DNA of 64,000 nt, taken from positions 868,001-932,000 of the forward strand of contig NZ_CP042823.1 in NCBI RefSeq assembly GCF_008000895.1, read 5' to 3'. Shown here piece by piece: positions 9,716 through 19,753 of the stretch; positions within the stretch are counted from its first letter, which is position 1; each line of letters opens with the position of its first letter. The notes under the pieces were generated by a model. It saw only the letters and a program-made list of their open reading frames with translations. It was not told where the DNA came from and searched no databases. The position numbers were made by a program, and so were the translations under genes. Source of the DNA: Methylobacterium sp. WL1 (GTDB taxonomy: Bacteria; Pseudomonadota; Alphaproteobacteria; Rhizobiales; Beijerinckiaceae).

Positions 9716-10738
9716 ATGGCGACTGATCATTATTTAAGCGCGCTGCGCCGTGGACGTCCGGGTGGCGGGGAGAAATCCCCCGCCCCGCTCTGCCTGCTCG
9801 CGCCCCTGTCCGGGGTCACCGACCTGCACATGCGTCGGATCGCCCGGCGCTGCGGCGCCGACGCGGTGGTGTCCGAAATGGTGGCGGCACGGGAGTTCAC
9901 CCGCGGCGCCGGCGAGGCGACCCTGCGGGCCGACGGCTCCGGGGTCGACCTGCACGTGGTCCAGTTGGCCGGCTGCGAGGCGGAGCCCATGGCCGAGGCC
10001 GCACGCCTCGCGGAGGCCGGTGGCGCCGACGTGATCGACGTCAACATGGGTTGCCCGGCCAAGATCGTCACCGGAATCGCGTCGGGCTCGGCCCTGATGC
10101 GCGATCTCGACCATGCCGAACGACTGCTCGCGGCCGTGCGCGGCGCGGTGTCGGTGCCGGTCACCGTCAAAATGCGGCTCGGCTGGGACGACGCGACCCG
10201 CAACGCCGTCGATCTGGCGACCCGGGCCGAGCGGCTCGGGCTCAACGCCGTCACGGTCCACGGGCGGACCCGGCAGCAATTCTACAAAGGCGTGGCCGAC
10301 TGGGCCGCGATCCGCCCCGTGGTCGAGGCGGTGTCGATCCCGGTGATCGCCAACGGCGACGTGGTCGACCTCGCCAGCGCCCGGGCGTGCCTGGCCGCCT
10401 CCGGCGCCGCCGGGGTGATGATCGGGCGCGCGGCCCAAGGGCGGCCCTGGCTGGTCGGGCAGGTCGCGGCGGCGCTGGCCGGCCGGCCGACGGATCCGCC
10501 GTCTCGGGCCGAGCAGGCCGGGATGGCGGCCGCGCATTACGCCGGGCTGCTGTCGCTCTACGGCCGCCATATGGGCGTGCGCCACGCCCGCAAGCACCTC
10601 GCCGCCTATGCCGAGACTGGCGGGGCGCTGGAGCCGGCCGAGCGCGCCGCCCTCCTCACCACCACCGATCCCGAGGTGGCGCTGGCCCTTCTGGCGCGCG
10701 CCTTCGGGGCGGCCGAGACCATCCGGGAGGCCGCGTGA
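9716..10738 (+). CDS. dusB: tRNA-dihydrouridine synthase B (NifR3)
   Basis: A 340-aa FMN enzyme that reduces specific uridines in tRNA D-loops. The TIM-barrel motifs are visible: LAPLSGVTD near the N terminus, [11 protein letters not shown] with the catalytic Cys, VKMRLGW, and HGRTR. A TTG start 4 codons earlier is also possible; I use the ATG at 9716. Its GTGA overlap with ntrB and its location ahead of ntrBC is the classic nifR3-ntrB-ntrC operon of Rhizobiales and Rhodobacter. Confidence 0.95.
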   Translation: MATDHYLSALRRGRPGGGEKSPAPLCLLAPLSGVTDLHMRRIARRCGADAVVSEMVAAREFTRGAGEATLRADGSGVDLHVVQLAGCEAEPMAEAARLAEAGGADVIDVNMGCPAKIVTGIASGSALMRDLDHAERLLAAVRGAVSVPVTVKMRLGWDDATRNAVDLATRAERLGLNAVTVHGRTRQQFYKGVADWAAIRPVVEAVSIPVIANGDVVDLASARACLAASGAAGVMIGRAAQGRPWLVGQVAAALAGRPTDPPSRAEQAGMAAAHYAGLLSLYGRHMGVRHARKHLAAYAETGGALEPAERAALLTTTDPEVALALLARAFGAAETIREAA

Positions 10739-11877
10739 CCGAGGACGCCTTTCCGCAGGAGCCCGGCGGCCGGCGCGCCACGTCCGGGGAGGCCGTGCTC
10801 AACGCCCTGCCGCTGCCGGTCCTGACCATCGGGGGCGACGAGCGGATCCTCCACTGCAACCACGCCGCGGAGGCGTTCTTCGACTATTCCGCGCGCCTGA
10901 TGCAGCGGCGTCGCCTGCGCGACATCATCCCGTTCGCGTCGCCGATCATCGCGCTCGTGGCCGACGTCCGGCGCCGCCGGGCCAGCGTCAGCGAATACCG
11001 GGTCGAGCTGACCCAGCCCCGCCTCGGTCTGGAGCGTAGCGTCGACGTGTTCGCCACGCCGCTCGCCGACGACGACGACGCCGTGGTGATGATGCTTCAG
11101 GAGCGCACCATCGCGGACAAGATGAACCGCCAGCTCACCCATCGCGGCGCCGCCCGCTCGATGGTGGCGCTCGGTGCGATGCTGGCCCACGAGATCAAGA
11201 ACCCGCTCGCCGGCATCCGCGGCGCCGCGCAGCTCCTGGAGGGCACCGGCGCCGAGGAGGACCGGATGCTCACCCGGTTGATCTGCGACGAATCGGACCG
11301 GATCGTGCGGATCGTCGAGCGGATGGAGCTGTTCGGTGACGAGCGCCCGGCCGATCGCGGCGCGGTCAACGTCCACGGGGTGCTCGACCAGGTGAAGCGC
11401 TCGGCCCAGAGCGGGTTCGCGCGCCATATCCGCTTCGTCGAGACCTACGATCCGTCGCTGCCGCCGGTGCTCGGAAGCCGCGACCAGTTGATCCAGGTGA
11501 TCCTGAACCTCGTGAAGAACGCCGCCGAGGCGATCGGCCCGGATGCGGTCGAGGGCGAGATCACCCTGTCCACCGCGTTCCGCACCGGCCTGCGCCTGCA
11601 GGTGCCGGGCTCGCGCGAGCGGGTCAGCCTGCCGATCGAGGTCGCGATCCGCGACAACGGCCCGGGCATCTCGGCCGACCTGCTGCCGGACCTGTTCGAC
11701 CCCTTCGTGACCACCAAGTCGCAGGGCTCCGGCCTCGGACTTGCATTGGTCGCCAAGATCGTGGGCGACCACGGCGGCATCGTCGAGTGCGATCCCGCCC
11801 CCCGCCGCACGACGTTCCGCATTCTTCTGCCGATGTCGAGCGCCCGCGACGGGCGTGAATCGTCGGTCGACCCTTGA
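10735..11877 (+). CDS. ntrB: Nitrogen-regulation sensor kinase NtrB
   Basis: A 380-aa soluble histidine kinase that phosphorylates or dephosphorylates NtrC according to PII status. It has an N-terminal PAS-like domain (about 20-125), the dimerisation/H-box [13 protein letters not shown] with His152, the N box [10 protein letters not shown], and the G boxes DNGPGIS and GSGLGLALV. The GTG start overlaps the dusB stop (GTGA), so translation is coupled. No membrane segment is present, as expected for NtrB. Its partner ntrC follows after 48 bp. Confidence 0.95.
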   Translation: MTEDAFPQEPGGRRATSGEAVLNALPLPVLTIGGDERILHCNHAAEAFFDYSARLMQRRRLRDIIPFASPIIALVADVRRRRASVSEYRVELTQPRLGLERSVDVFATPLADDDDAVVMMLQERTIADKMNRQLTHRGAARSMVALGAMLAHEIKNPLAGIRGAAQLLEGTGAEEDRMLTRLICDESDRIVRIVERMELFGDERPADRGAVNVHGVLDQVKRSAQSGFARHIRFVETYDPSLPPVLGSRDQLIQVILNLVKNAAEAIGPDAVEGEITLSTAFRTGLRLQVPGSRERVSLPIEVAIRDNGPGISADLLPDLFDPFVTTKSQGSGLGLALVAKIVGDHGGIVECDPAPRRTTFRILLPMSSARDGRESSVDP

Positions 11878-11925
11878 AATCGTCTTGTGTTTCGGCCGCC
11901 CGGCCGGACGTCTGAGTAGAGAGTC

Positions 11926-13386
<1,461 letters not shown>

Positions 13387-13437
13387 GGGGCCGGCGTACG
13401 AGCCGCCTGGCGGGACCCCGTGACGGGCCCCGTCCGC

Positions 13438-13773
13438 TCAGCGGCGCGGCAGGATCGGGTCGCCGCGCATCAGGGCGTTGAGCCGCTCGGTATCGAACCC
13501 GTTCGGGATGCTGGGCACGGCCGCCTTGGGCGTCGGCACGGCCTTGACCGGCGCTGGAAGCGACCCGGTGGCCGAGGGCTCGGCTTGGGCGGCGCGCACC
13601 ACGGCCGGCGGCGCCAGGTGGGCGAGCCGGTCGGCGCTGACGAAGGCGACGATCGCCGTCGAGACCAGCACGAGGACGCCGCCGAAAAGGGAACGCAGGA
13701 TACGCACGCAGACGACCCGGAACGCGACTGGAGACGGCAACAGATTACCCGCCGGCCCGTTAACGAAGCCCAC
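13438..13773 (-). CDS. Hypothetical small single-pass membrane protein
   Basis: A 111-aa frame from a GTG at 13773, or 89 aa from an in-frame GTG at 13707. Either product has one hydrophobic helix (SLFGGVLVLVSTAIVAFV) followed by a Pro/Ala-rich periplasmic-type linker and an Arg-rich end. No family is recognised. The shorter form begins directly at the helix and is equally likely. It is convergent with ntrC and divergent from the Rmf-like gene. Confidence 0.5.
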   Translation of the reverse strand: MGFVNGPAGNLLPSPVAFRVVCVRILRSLFGGVLVLVSTAIVAFVSADRLAHLAPPAVVRAAQAEPSATGSLPAPVKAVPTPKAAVPSIPNGFDTERLNALMRGDPILPRR

Positions 13774-13814
13774 CCCAAATCGTCGGGATGGGTGCCAATG
13801 TTCGGGAGGCGATA

Positions 13815-13988
13815 TTGACCAACGTCCAGGCCACCGCCAGCGACAGCGCGTTCATTCAGGGGCGCAACGCCCGCCTGTACGGCAAGCCGGCAAGCGAATG
13901 TCCCTATCCGGACGGCTCGGAAGAGCATGCCGCCTGGATGCAAGCTTACGAGGAGGCGGTGGTCTCCGATCCGCCCGAGACGCCGTGA
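13815..13988 (+). CDS. Ribosome modulation factor-like small protein
   Basis: A 57-aa protein whose core reads GRNARLYGKPASECPYP, followed by W and EA at the expected spacing. This matches the Rmf pattern G..A..G.....CPY......W...(W)..A by eye. E. coli Rmf dimerises ribosomes in stationary phase; related small proteins have other proposed roles. A TTG at 13815 sits 5 bp after gggagg (13804-13809) and is my preferred start; an ATG at 13788 in the same frame would add 9 residues that are encoded by the ribosome site itself. Function by resemblance only. Confidence 0.6.
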   Translation: MTNVQATASDSAFIQGRNARLYGKPASECPYPDGSEEHAAWMQAYEEAVVSDPPETP

Positions 13989-14017
13989 GCGATGGGGCCG
14001 GGTCGGCGTTAGGCGGT

Positions 14018-14377
14018 TCAGGCCTCCTCGGTCACAGACCGCATGAGGTTTGAGCCCGCCCGACGCAGGACATCTTCGGCCCATTGATTGAGGCTCGTTC
14101 CGGCGAGTTCCGCCGCGCGGGCTGCCTGGGCATGGATTTTCGGGTCGATCCGGAGCATCAGCTTGCCGGAATAAGCCTTTTCCGGCTCCTTTCCGATCGC
14201 TCGGCACGCCGCGGTGTAGTCGTCCACCGCCTCATGAAACGCGGCCTTCAGCTCGGGCACGGTGTCCGCGTGAAAGCTGATCACATCGTTGATGCCAGCG
14301 ATTTGGCCGACGAAAAGCTCATCCTCCTCGTCAAACGCGACGCGGGCACGAAAGCCCTGATAGGTCATCGTGTTCAC
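14018..14377 (-). CDS. hicB: HicB-family antitoxin
   Basis: A 119-aa antitoxin. The N-terminal half (MTYQGFRARVAFDEEDELFV, then FHADTVPELKAAFHEAVDDY) is the partially degraded RNase H-like HicB fold; the C-terminal half (LRIDPKIHAQAARAAELAG, SLNQWAEDVL) is a ribbon-helix-helix DNA-binding domain that normally represses the operon. I use the GTG at 14377 because it overlaps the hicA stop by four bases (GTGA) and has a gggaga site; an ATG three codons later is possible. It would neutralise the HicA encoded just upstream. Confidence 0.88.
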   Translation of the reverse strand: MNTMTYQGFRARVAFDEEDELFVGQIAGINDVISFHADTVPELKAAFHEAVDDYTAACRAIGKEPEKAYSGKLMLRIDPKIHAQAARAAELAGTSLNQWAEDVLRRAGSNLMRSVTEEA

Positions 14378-14640
14378 GGCGACTCTCCCGGTGTGACACC
14401 GATTTTGATGAGAAACTCGCGTGTGGCGCGCACCTGATAGCGCGCGGCCTCGTTGGCCGGATGCGGCCGATGGAAAGCAGCCACGACGCCTCTGTACGCG
14501 AAACGCACCCGTGACCCGGTCCCTTCGATAAGCCGACATCCGACTGCCAGCAGCAAGCTCTCGATGGCGTGCCATTCGATCGAGGCCGGCACCGGATCCT
14601 TGTAGATGGCGCGCAAAGTACGCGCATGCCGGCTGTTCAT
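14374..14640 (-). CDS. hicA: HicA-family mRNA interferase toxin
   Basis: An 88-aa HicA-like protein with the double-stranded-RNA-binding-type core: IEWHAIESLLLAVG, GSRVRFAYRGV, and FHRPHPANEAARYQVR. HicA toxins cleave mRNA and are held inactive by HicB. Toxin-first order and a 4-bp overlap with hicB fit the canonical type II operon. The subtype with GSRVRF and FHRPHP is common in proteobacterial chromosomes. Confidence 0.87.
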   Translation of the reverse strand: MNSRHARTLRAIYKDPVPASIEWHAIESLLLAVGCRLIEGTGSRVRFAYRGVVAAFHRPHPANEAARYQVRATREFLIKIGVTPGESP

Positions 14641-14664
14641 TTCGCGCCCGATCTCGGCGCACGA

Positions 14665-14683
14665 GATATCACGAACTGATATC
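14665..14683. promoter_or_regulatory. Candidate HicB operator upstream of hicA
   Basis: Two gatatc hexamers, each a palindrome, are separated by 7 bp (acgaact), 25 bp upstream of hicA. The 19-bp unit is AT-rich against a GC-rich background and sits where an autoregulatory ribbon-helix-helix operator or the promoter itself should be. Symmetry is seen; the binding factor is inferred. Confidence 0.4.
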
Positions 14684-14804
14684 GCCCTAGGCTCATGGGG
14701 TCAATCTGGAGGTCGTGCGTCCGCCCCTCTAGCGGCGCCACGCTTGACCTCGCCCAAGCCCGCGGGCTTCGTGTGTCGCAGCGCAACGCGATCCCAGAGC
14801 CACA

Positions 14805-15995
14805 ATGTCCCTGACGCCCAAGCCCGAATCCAAGGACAAGTACGGGGCTGCGACGCGCCTCGTCCATGCGGGCCGCGATCCGGGCGCGCAGCACGGCTTC
14901 GTCAACACGCCGATCTATCGCGGCTCGACCGTGCTCTATCCGACCTACGACGCGATCAAGAACCGGCGCGGGCGCTACAATTACGGCACCTCGGCGACGC
15001 CCACGATGGATTCGCTCACCGATGCCTGGACGGAGCTTGCCGGCGCCGCCGGCACCGTGGTGACGCCCTCGGGATTGTCGGCCCTCACCATCGCGTTGAT
15101 GGCCGCGGTCTCGGCCGGCGACCATCTCCTCGTCACCGATTCCGCCTACCGGCCGACCCGGCAGTTCTGCGACGGCGTCCTGGCCCGGTTCGGCGTCGCG
15201 GTCACCTATTACGATCCGACCGTGGGAGCCGGCATCGCGGAGCTGATGCAACCGAACACCAAGGCGGTGCTGGTCGAGGCGCCGGGCTCCCAGAGCTTCG
15301 AGATGCAGGACATCCCGGCCATCGCCGAGGTCGCACATGCGCGAGGCGCCTGCGTGATCATGGACAACACCTGGGCGACGCCGCTGCTGTTCCCGCCCCA
15401 TGAACGCGGGGTCGACATCGCGGTCGAGGCCGGCACCAAGTATCTCAGCGGCGGCTCGGACCTGCTGATCGGCCTGACCTCCGCCAACGCCGCGTATTAC
15501 CCGGCGGTACGGCGCACCTTCGATCACCTCGCCCCCTGCGCCGGCGCCGAGGACATCTTCCTGGCGCTCCGGGGTATGCGCACCATGGCGCTGCGCCTGC
15601 GCGAGCACGGCCGGGCCGGGTTCGAGATGGCCCGGTGGTTCCAGGCGCGGCCGGAGGTGCTGCGGGTGCTGCATCCGGGGCTGCCGGAGGATCCCGGCCA
15701 CGCGATCTGGAAGCGCGACTTCTCCGGCGCTTCCGGGCTGTTTGGGGTGATCCTCAAGCCCGTGCCCGAGGCGGCGGTCGCCGCGATGCTGGACGGGCTG
15801 GAGCTGTTCGGGATGGGCTTCTCGTGGGGCGGCTTCGAGAGCCTGGTGATCCCGTTCGACTGCGCCGGCTACCGGACGGCGACCCAGTGGGCGCCCGGCG
15901 GCCCGGCCCTGCGCTTCCATATCGGGCTGGAGGACATCTCCGACCTCCAGGCCGATCTCGACGCCGGCTTCGCGCGCCTGCGGGCCGCGTCCTGA
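14805..15995 (+). CDS. metC: Cystathionine beta-lyase
   Basis: A 396-aa PLP enzyme of the Cys/Met metabolism family, cleaving cystathionine to homocysteine, pyruvate and ammonia for methionine synthesis. It shows GRYNYGTSATPT, VVTPSGLSALT, the Asp in VIMDNTWATP, and the PLP-lysine region VEAGTKYLSGGSDLL. The C-terminal SWGGFESLV is typical of MetC rather than of cystathionine gamma-synthase. Length is normal. It is divergent from hicAB and stands alone. Confidence 0.92.
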   Translation: MSLTPKPESKDKYGAATRLVHAGRDPGAQHGFVNTPIYRGSTVLYPTYDAIKNRRGRYNYGTSATPTMDSLTDAWTELAGAAGTVVTPSGLSALTIALMAAVSAGDHLLVTDSAYRPTRQFCDGVLARFGVAVTYYDPTVGAGIAELMQPNTKAVLVEAPGSQSFEMQDIPAIAEVAHARGACVIMDNTWATPLLFPPHERGVDIAVEAGTKYLSGGSDLLIGLTSANAAYYPAVRRTFDHLAPCAGAEDIFLALRGMRTMALRLREHGRAGFEMARWFQARPEVLRVLHPGLPEDPGHAIWKRDFSGASGLFGVILKPVPEAAVAAMLDGLELFGMGFSWGGFESLVIPFDCAGYRTATQWAPGGPALRFHIGLEDISDLQADLDAGFARLRAAS

Positions 15996-16077
15996 CGGTG
16001 AACCGTCACCGCGCGCGATGACGGCGGACTGACGGGGCATTTGACCTTCCCGTCCGATCCTGATTGACCGGCCGGGC

Positions 16078-17799
16078 ATGACCACGAGCCTCTCCGCCGA
16101 CGGCATTCCGCGCCGCGCACCTGTCGATCGGATCGGCCGCGGGCTCGACGCGCTGAGCCTGACCCATGCCCGCGCCGCGGCCGCCCTGCTGGCGCTCTGC
16201 CTGCTGCTGTTCCTGCCCGGGCAGATCTCCCTGCAGCCGATGGACCGGGACGAGCCGCGCTTCGCCCAGGCCTCGAAGCAGATGCTGGAGAGCGGCGACT
16301 TCGTCGACATCCGCTTCCAGGGCGAGGCCCGGCACAAGAAGCCGGTCGGAATCTATTGGGCGCAGGCCGCCGCGGTGGCGGCGGGCGAGGCGCTCGGCGT
16401 GCCCGACGCGCGCCGGCAGATCGCCCTCTATCGCATCCCGTCGCTGATCGGCGCGACCGCCTCGGTGCTGCTCGCCTACTGGGCCGCGCTCGCCTTCCTG
16501 CCCCGCCGCCTCGCGCTGCTGGCGGCCGCCCTGTACGGCGCCGGGCTGATGCTCTCGGCCGAGGCGCATATGGCCAAGACCGACGCGCTGCTCGCCGCCT
16601 GCGCCACCGCGAGCCTGGGGGCGCTCGCGCGGGTATGGCTGGCGTCCCGGGCCGGCGGACCCTTGGGTCGCGCCGTCTTCCCCGCCTTCTGGCTCGGGAT
16701 GGCGCTCGGCATCCTGATCAAGGGCCCGATGGTGCCGCTGTTCGTGGTGCTGCCGGCCCTGATCTTGTCGGTGGTGGCGCGCTCGGGTCGCTGGCTCCTG
16801 GCGCTGAAGCCGTGGGCGGGGCTGGCGCTCACGCTGCTGCTGGTGGCCCCCTGGTTCGCGGCGATCGCCTGGAAGAGCGGCGGCGCCTTCTATGCTGAGG
16901 CGGTGGGGCACGACATGCTGGCCAAGGTCGGCGGCGGGGCCGAGCGGCACTGGGCCCCGCCCGGGGCCTACGCGCTGGCGTTCTTCGCGACCTTCTGGCC
17001 CGGCGCGGCCTTCGCGGCGATGAGCCTGCCGCTGGCTTGGCGCGCCCGGCGCGAGCCGGCCTTCGCGTTCCTGATCGCTTCCGTGCTGCCGGCCTGGCTG
17101 ATCTTCGAGGCGGTGCCGACCAAGCTGCCCCACTACGTCCTGCCGCTGATGCCGTGGCTCGCCATCCTCACCGCCCTGGCCCTGTCCCGCGGTGCGCTCG
17201 ACCCGCGTCTGCGCGGGGCGCGGGCGACCGCCCTGCTCGTGCCGGCGATTCCTGTGGGTCTGACGCTCGGTCTGTGCCTGGCCGGCTGGCGCCTGGACAG
17301 CCACACGCTCCCCTGGGCCGCGCTGCCGCTGCTCGCCGCCGCCTGCGCGGTGGCAGTCCTGGCCTGGATGGCCTTCGCGGGCGGCAGGCCCGAGCGCGCC
17401 CTCGTGCTCGGGATCCTCGCTTCCTGCCTGCTCGGGCCGGCGGTACTCGGCGTGGCGCAACGCTCGCTGCCGGCCCTGAAGGTCTCGCCGCGGCTCGCCG
17501 CCCTGCGCGACCGCGTGGGCTGCGCGAACCCGCAGGTCGCGAGCCTCGGCTACCGGGAGCCGAGCCTGGTGTTCCTGGCCGGCACGGATCTCGCCCTCCC
17601 GCCGGACGGCGCCGCCGCCAGGCAATTCCTGGAGGCGGGCGGCTGCCGGCTGCTGTTCGTGGAAGCCCGGGAACGCGACGACTTCAACGCCGCCTGGCCG
17701 GTGGCGCGGGGCGCGCCCGCGCCGCTCGCCGAGGTCGAGGGCTTCAACCTCAACACCGGCCGGCGGGTCTTCGTGACCGCCTACGGGGTGGCCCCGTGA
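16078..17799 (+). CDS. ArnT-like membrane glycosyltransferase (GT39/GT83 type)
   Basis: A 573-aa polytopic membrane protein. The N-terminal loop DRDEPRFAQASKQML and RHKKPVGIYW are the conserved ArnT/PMT-type periplasmic motifs that use a polyprenyl-phosphate sugar donor. About a dozen hydrophobic segments follow, with a soluble C-terminal part. ArnT adds aminoarabinose and rhizobial Rgt proteins add galacturonate to lipid A or core; the sugar here is unknown. It overlaps the following GT2 gene by four bases, which likely makes its lipid-linked donor. Confidence 0.85.
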   Translation: MTTSLSADGIPRRAPVDRIGRGLDALSLTHARAAAALLALCLLLFLPGQISLQPMDRDEPRFAQASKQMLESGDFVDIRFQGEARHKKPVGIYWAQAAAVAAGEALGVPDARRQIALYRIPSLIGATASVLLAYWAALAFLPRRLALLAAALYGAGLMLSAEAHMAKTDALLAACATASLGALARVWLASRAGGPLGRAVFPAFWLGMALGILIKGPMVPLFVVLPALILSVVARSGRWLLALKPWAGLALTLLLVAPWFAAIAWKSGGAFYAEAVGHDMLAKVGGGAERHWAPPGAYALAFFATFWPGAAFAAMSLPLAWRARREPAFAFLIASVLPAWLIFEAVPTKLPHYVLPLMPWLAILTALALSRGALDPRLRGARATALLVPAIPVGLTLGLCLAGWRLDSHTLPWAALPLLAAACAVAVLAWMAFAGGRPERALVLGILASCLLGPAVLGVAQRSLPALKVSPRLAALRDRVGCANPQVASLGYREPSLVFLAGTDLALPPDGAAARQFLEAGGCRLLFVEARERDDFNAAWPVARGAPAPLAEVEGFNLNTGRRVFVTAYGVAP

Positions 17800-18578
17800 C
17801 CGGCGCGCCGAACCTCAGCGTCGTCGTGCCGGTCAAGAACGAGGCCGGCAACATCGCCCCCCTGGTGGCCGAGATCGAGGCCGCCTGCACGCCGCTCGGC
17901 TTCGAGCTGATCTACGTCGACGACGGCTCCACCGACGGCACGCGGGCGGCCCTGGCGGCGGCCCGCGCCGACCGGCCGTGGATGCGGGTGGTGCGGCATG
18001 CGCGCGGTGGCGGCCAGTCCGCGGCGGTGCGCAGCGGCGTCCTGGCCGCGCGGGCGCCGGTCGTCGCGACCCTCGACGGCGACGGCCAGAACGACCCGGC
18101 CTTCATCCCGGCCCTGCTGGCCGCCCTGGAGGCGGGCGGCGCGCAGGCCGGGCTCGCCCAGGGCCAGCGGCGCGGACGCAAGGATGGGCGCTTCAAGATG
18201 CTGCAATCGCGCATCGCCAACGGCGTGCGCGGGCGCATCCTCAAGGACGCCACCCGGGATACCGGCTGCGGCCTGAAGGTCTTCCGCCGGGCCGTGTACC
18301 TCCGGCTGCCCTATTTCGACGCCCTCCACCGGTTCATGCCGGCCCTGATGGTGCGCGAAGGGTTTTCGGTGGTCCACCACGACGTGATCGACCGGCCGCG
18401 GCTCACCGGCGTCTCGAATTACGGCCTGTTCGACCGGCTCTGGGTCGGGCTCCTCGACCTCGCCGGGGTCTGGTGGCTGATCCGACGCAAGCGCGCCGAC
18501 CCGCAGCCCGCCGAGATCGCCGCCGCCGACACCGCCTCCGACACCGCCATGCCCGCAGACCAGGATGTCGGATGCTGA
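17796..18578 (+). CDS. GT2 family polyprenyl-phosphate glycosyltransferase
   Basis: A 260-aa glycosyltransferase with the GT-A signatures VVVPVKNEAGNI, VDDGSTDGT and DGDGQNDP, like ArnC, DPM1 and RgtE. Such enzymes move a nucleotide sugar onto polyprenyl phosphate at the cytoplasmic face. There are no strong C-terminal membrane helices, only a weak hydrophobic patch (LWVGLLDLAGVWWL). GTG start overlapping the upstream stop (GTGA). The likely partner of the ArnT-like transferase and the LAB_N protein. Confidence 0.87.
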   Translation: MTGAPNLSVVVPVKNEAGNIAPLVAEIEAACTPLGFELIYVDDGSTDGTRAALAAARADRPWMRVVRHARGGGQSAAVRSGVLAARAPVVATLDGDGQNDPAFIPALLAALEAGGAQAGLAQGQRRGRKDGRFKMLQSRIANGVRGRILKDATRDTGCGLKVFRRAVYLRLPYFDALHRFMPALMVREGFSVVHHDVIDRPRLTGVSNYGLFDRLWVGLLDLAGVWWLIRRKRADPQPAEIAAADTASDTAMPADQDVGC

Positions 18579-18907
18579 TCCAGCTCGCGCGCGATCTGCC
18601 GGACTATTTCTACGACGTGTTCGTCACCCGGCTCGACTTCTGGGTGGTGTTCGGCATCATCGCTCAGCTGGTTTTCGGCTCCCGCTTCATCCTGCAATGG
18701 ATCGCCAGCGAGCGCGCCGGCCGGAGCGTGATGCCGCTCTCGTTCTGGTTCCTGTCGATCCTGGGCGGGCTGATGACCCTGGTCTACGGATTCGTGCGCC
18801 GGGAACCGGTGATCATCATCGGCCAGGGCCTGTCCACCGGCATCTACCTGCGCAACCTGGCGCTGATTTTTCGCGAGCAGCGGCGACGTCGGAGCGACCC
18901 GGCATGA
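18572..18907 (+). CDS. LAB_N domain membrane protein (LpxB N-terminal-like)
   Basis: A 111-aa protein with three hydrophobic segments (FGIIAQLVFGSRFILQW, FLSILGGLMTLVYGF, IIIGQGLSTGIYLRNLAL). The pattern matches the lipid-A-biosynthesis N-terminal (LAB_N) family found alone or fused to LpxB. Stand-alone copies next to GT2 and ArnT-like genes are thought to assist lipid-linked sugar formation or flipping; this is inference. The start overlaps the GT2 stop by 7 bp and the end overlaps the next gene by ATGA. Confidence 0.82.
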   Translation: MLIQLARDLPDYFYDVFVTRLDFWVVFGIIAQLVFGSRFILQWIASERAGRSVMPLSFWFLSILGGLMTLVYGFVRREPVIIIGQGLSTGIYLRNLALIFREQRRRRSDPA

Positions 18908-19503
18908 CCCGCGCTCCCGTGCCGGCCTTCTACGACGACCTCGACGCCAGCTTCGCCGAGCTGTGGCGGCTCTTGGACGAGGGCGCCGCGCAGGGCCGGA
19001 GCGGCTTCCACCTGCCGGCCCTGGCGACGCTCGGACCCGAAGGCCCCCGCCTGCGCACGGTGGTGCTGCGCGCCGCCGACGCGAGATCCGGCATCCTGCG
19101 GTTCCATTGCGACCGCCGCTCCGACAAGGCCGCCGAGATCCTGGCGCACCCGGCCTGCGCACTCTCCGCCTACGACGCGGCGGCCAAGATCCAGATCCGG
19201 ATCGAGGGCCGGGCGACGCTCCACACGGACGATGCCGTGGCGGAGGAAGCCTGGGCCGGCTCCCGGGCGATGAGCCGGGTCTGCTACGGCGCCGCCCCCG
19301 CTCCGGGCACGGCGCTGCCCACGGGGGACGCCTACACGCTGCCCGACGAGACGGCGGCGGCGACCCTCGGCCGACCGCATTTCGCCGTCGTCAGGGTACG
19401 GGCCGCGCGCCTCGACTTCCTCTACCTTGACCGCCGCGGCCATCGCCGGGCCGCCTGGACCCGGGGCCAGGGTGACTGGACCGGCAGCTGGATCGCCCCG
19501 TAA
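18904..19503 (+). CDS. Pyridoxamine 5'-phosphate oxidase-like FMN-binding protein
   Basis: A 199-aa protein of the split-barrel flavin-binding fold. The core includes LRTVVLRAAD, FHCDRRSDKAAEI and IRIEGRATLH, as in PNPOx relatives of the Alr4036 type. Residues that define true PdxH are not obvious, so a vitamin B6 role is not claimed. It is the last of four overlapping genes; why a flavoprotein travels with the glycosylation genes is unclear. Confidence 0.75.
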   Translation: MTRAPVPAFYDDLDASFAELWRLLDEGAAQGRSGFHLPALATLGPEGPRLRTVVLRAADARSGILRFHCDRRSDKAAEILAHPACALSAYDAAAKIQIRIEGRATLHTDDAVAEEAWAGSRAMSRVCYGAAPAPGTALPTGDAYTLPDETAAATLGRPHFAVVRVRAARLDFLYLDRRGHRRAAWTRGQGDWTGSWIAP

Positions 19504-19753
19504 GCCTCACACCGCGGAATGACGGCATTCGGATCGCACAAACAGCATTAAAATAACGTTCTTTCTTCATTCAAACGCCAGCCTAGCTAAATAACAAGCT
19601 TTCATAGCGCCGCTTGATCGAGACAATGCCGTTTCTGTTCTCTCGGAACGGGCAGCGTAGACATCGATCGGCAACAATCCATCTTGCCGCCATCCACATT
19701 AATCGACACAGATCTCTCGGGCACGTTCGCCATCGCGCAAAGCAGAGGCTTCC
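19504..19753 (+). promoter_or_regulatory. AT-rich leader upstream of the chemoreceptor gene
   Basis: This 250-bp region has a segment (about 19540-19610) that is strikingly AT-rich for this genome, with taaa-containing stretches, and probably carries the promoter of the chemoreceptor gene. No precise -35/-10 pair can be chosen with confidence. Confidence 0.4.

Noticed and set aside
9661..9716. Sigma-54 promoter before dusB-ntrBC
   Set aside because: No TGGC-N8-TTGC arrangement with correct spacing could be found.
14684..14804. SAM riboswitch upstream of metC
   Set aside because: None of the conserved SAM-I or SAM-II core sequences is present.
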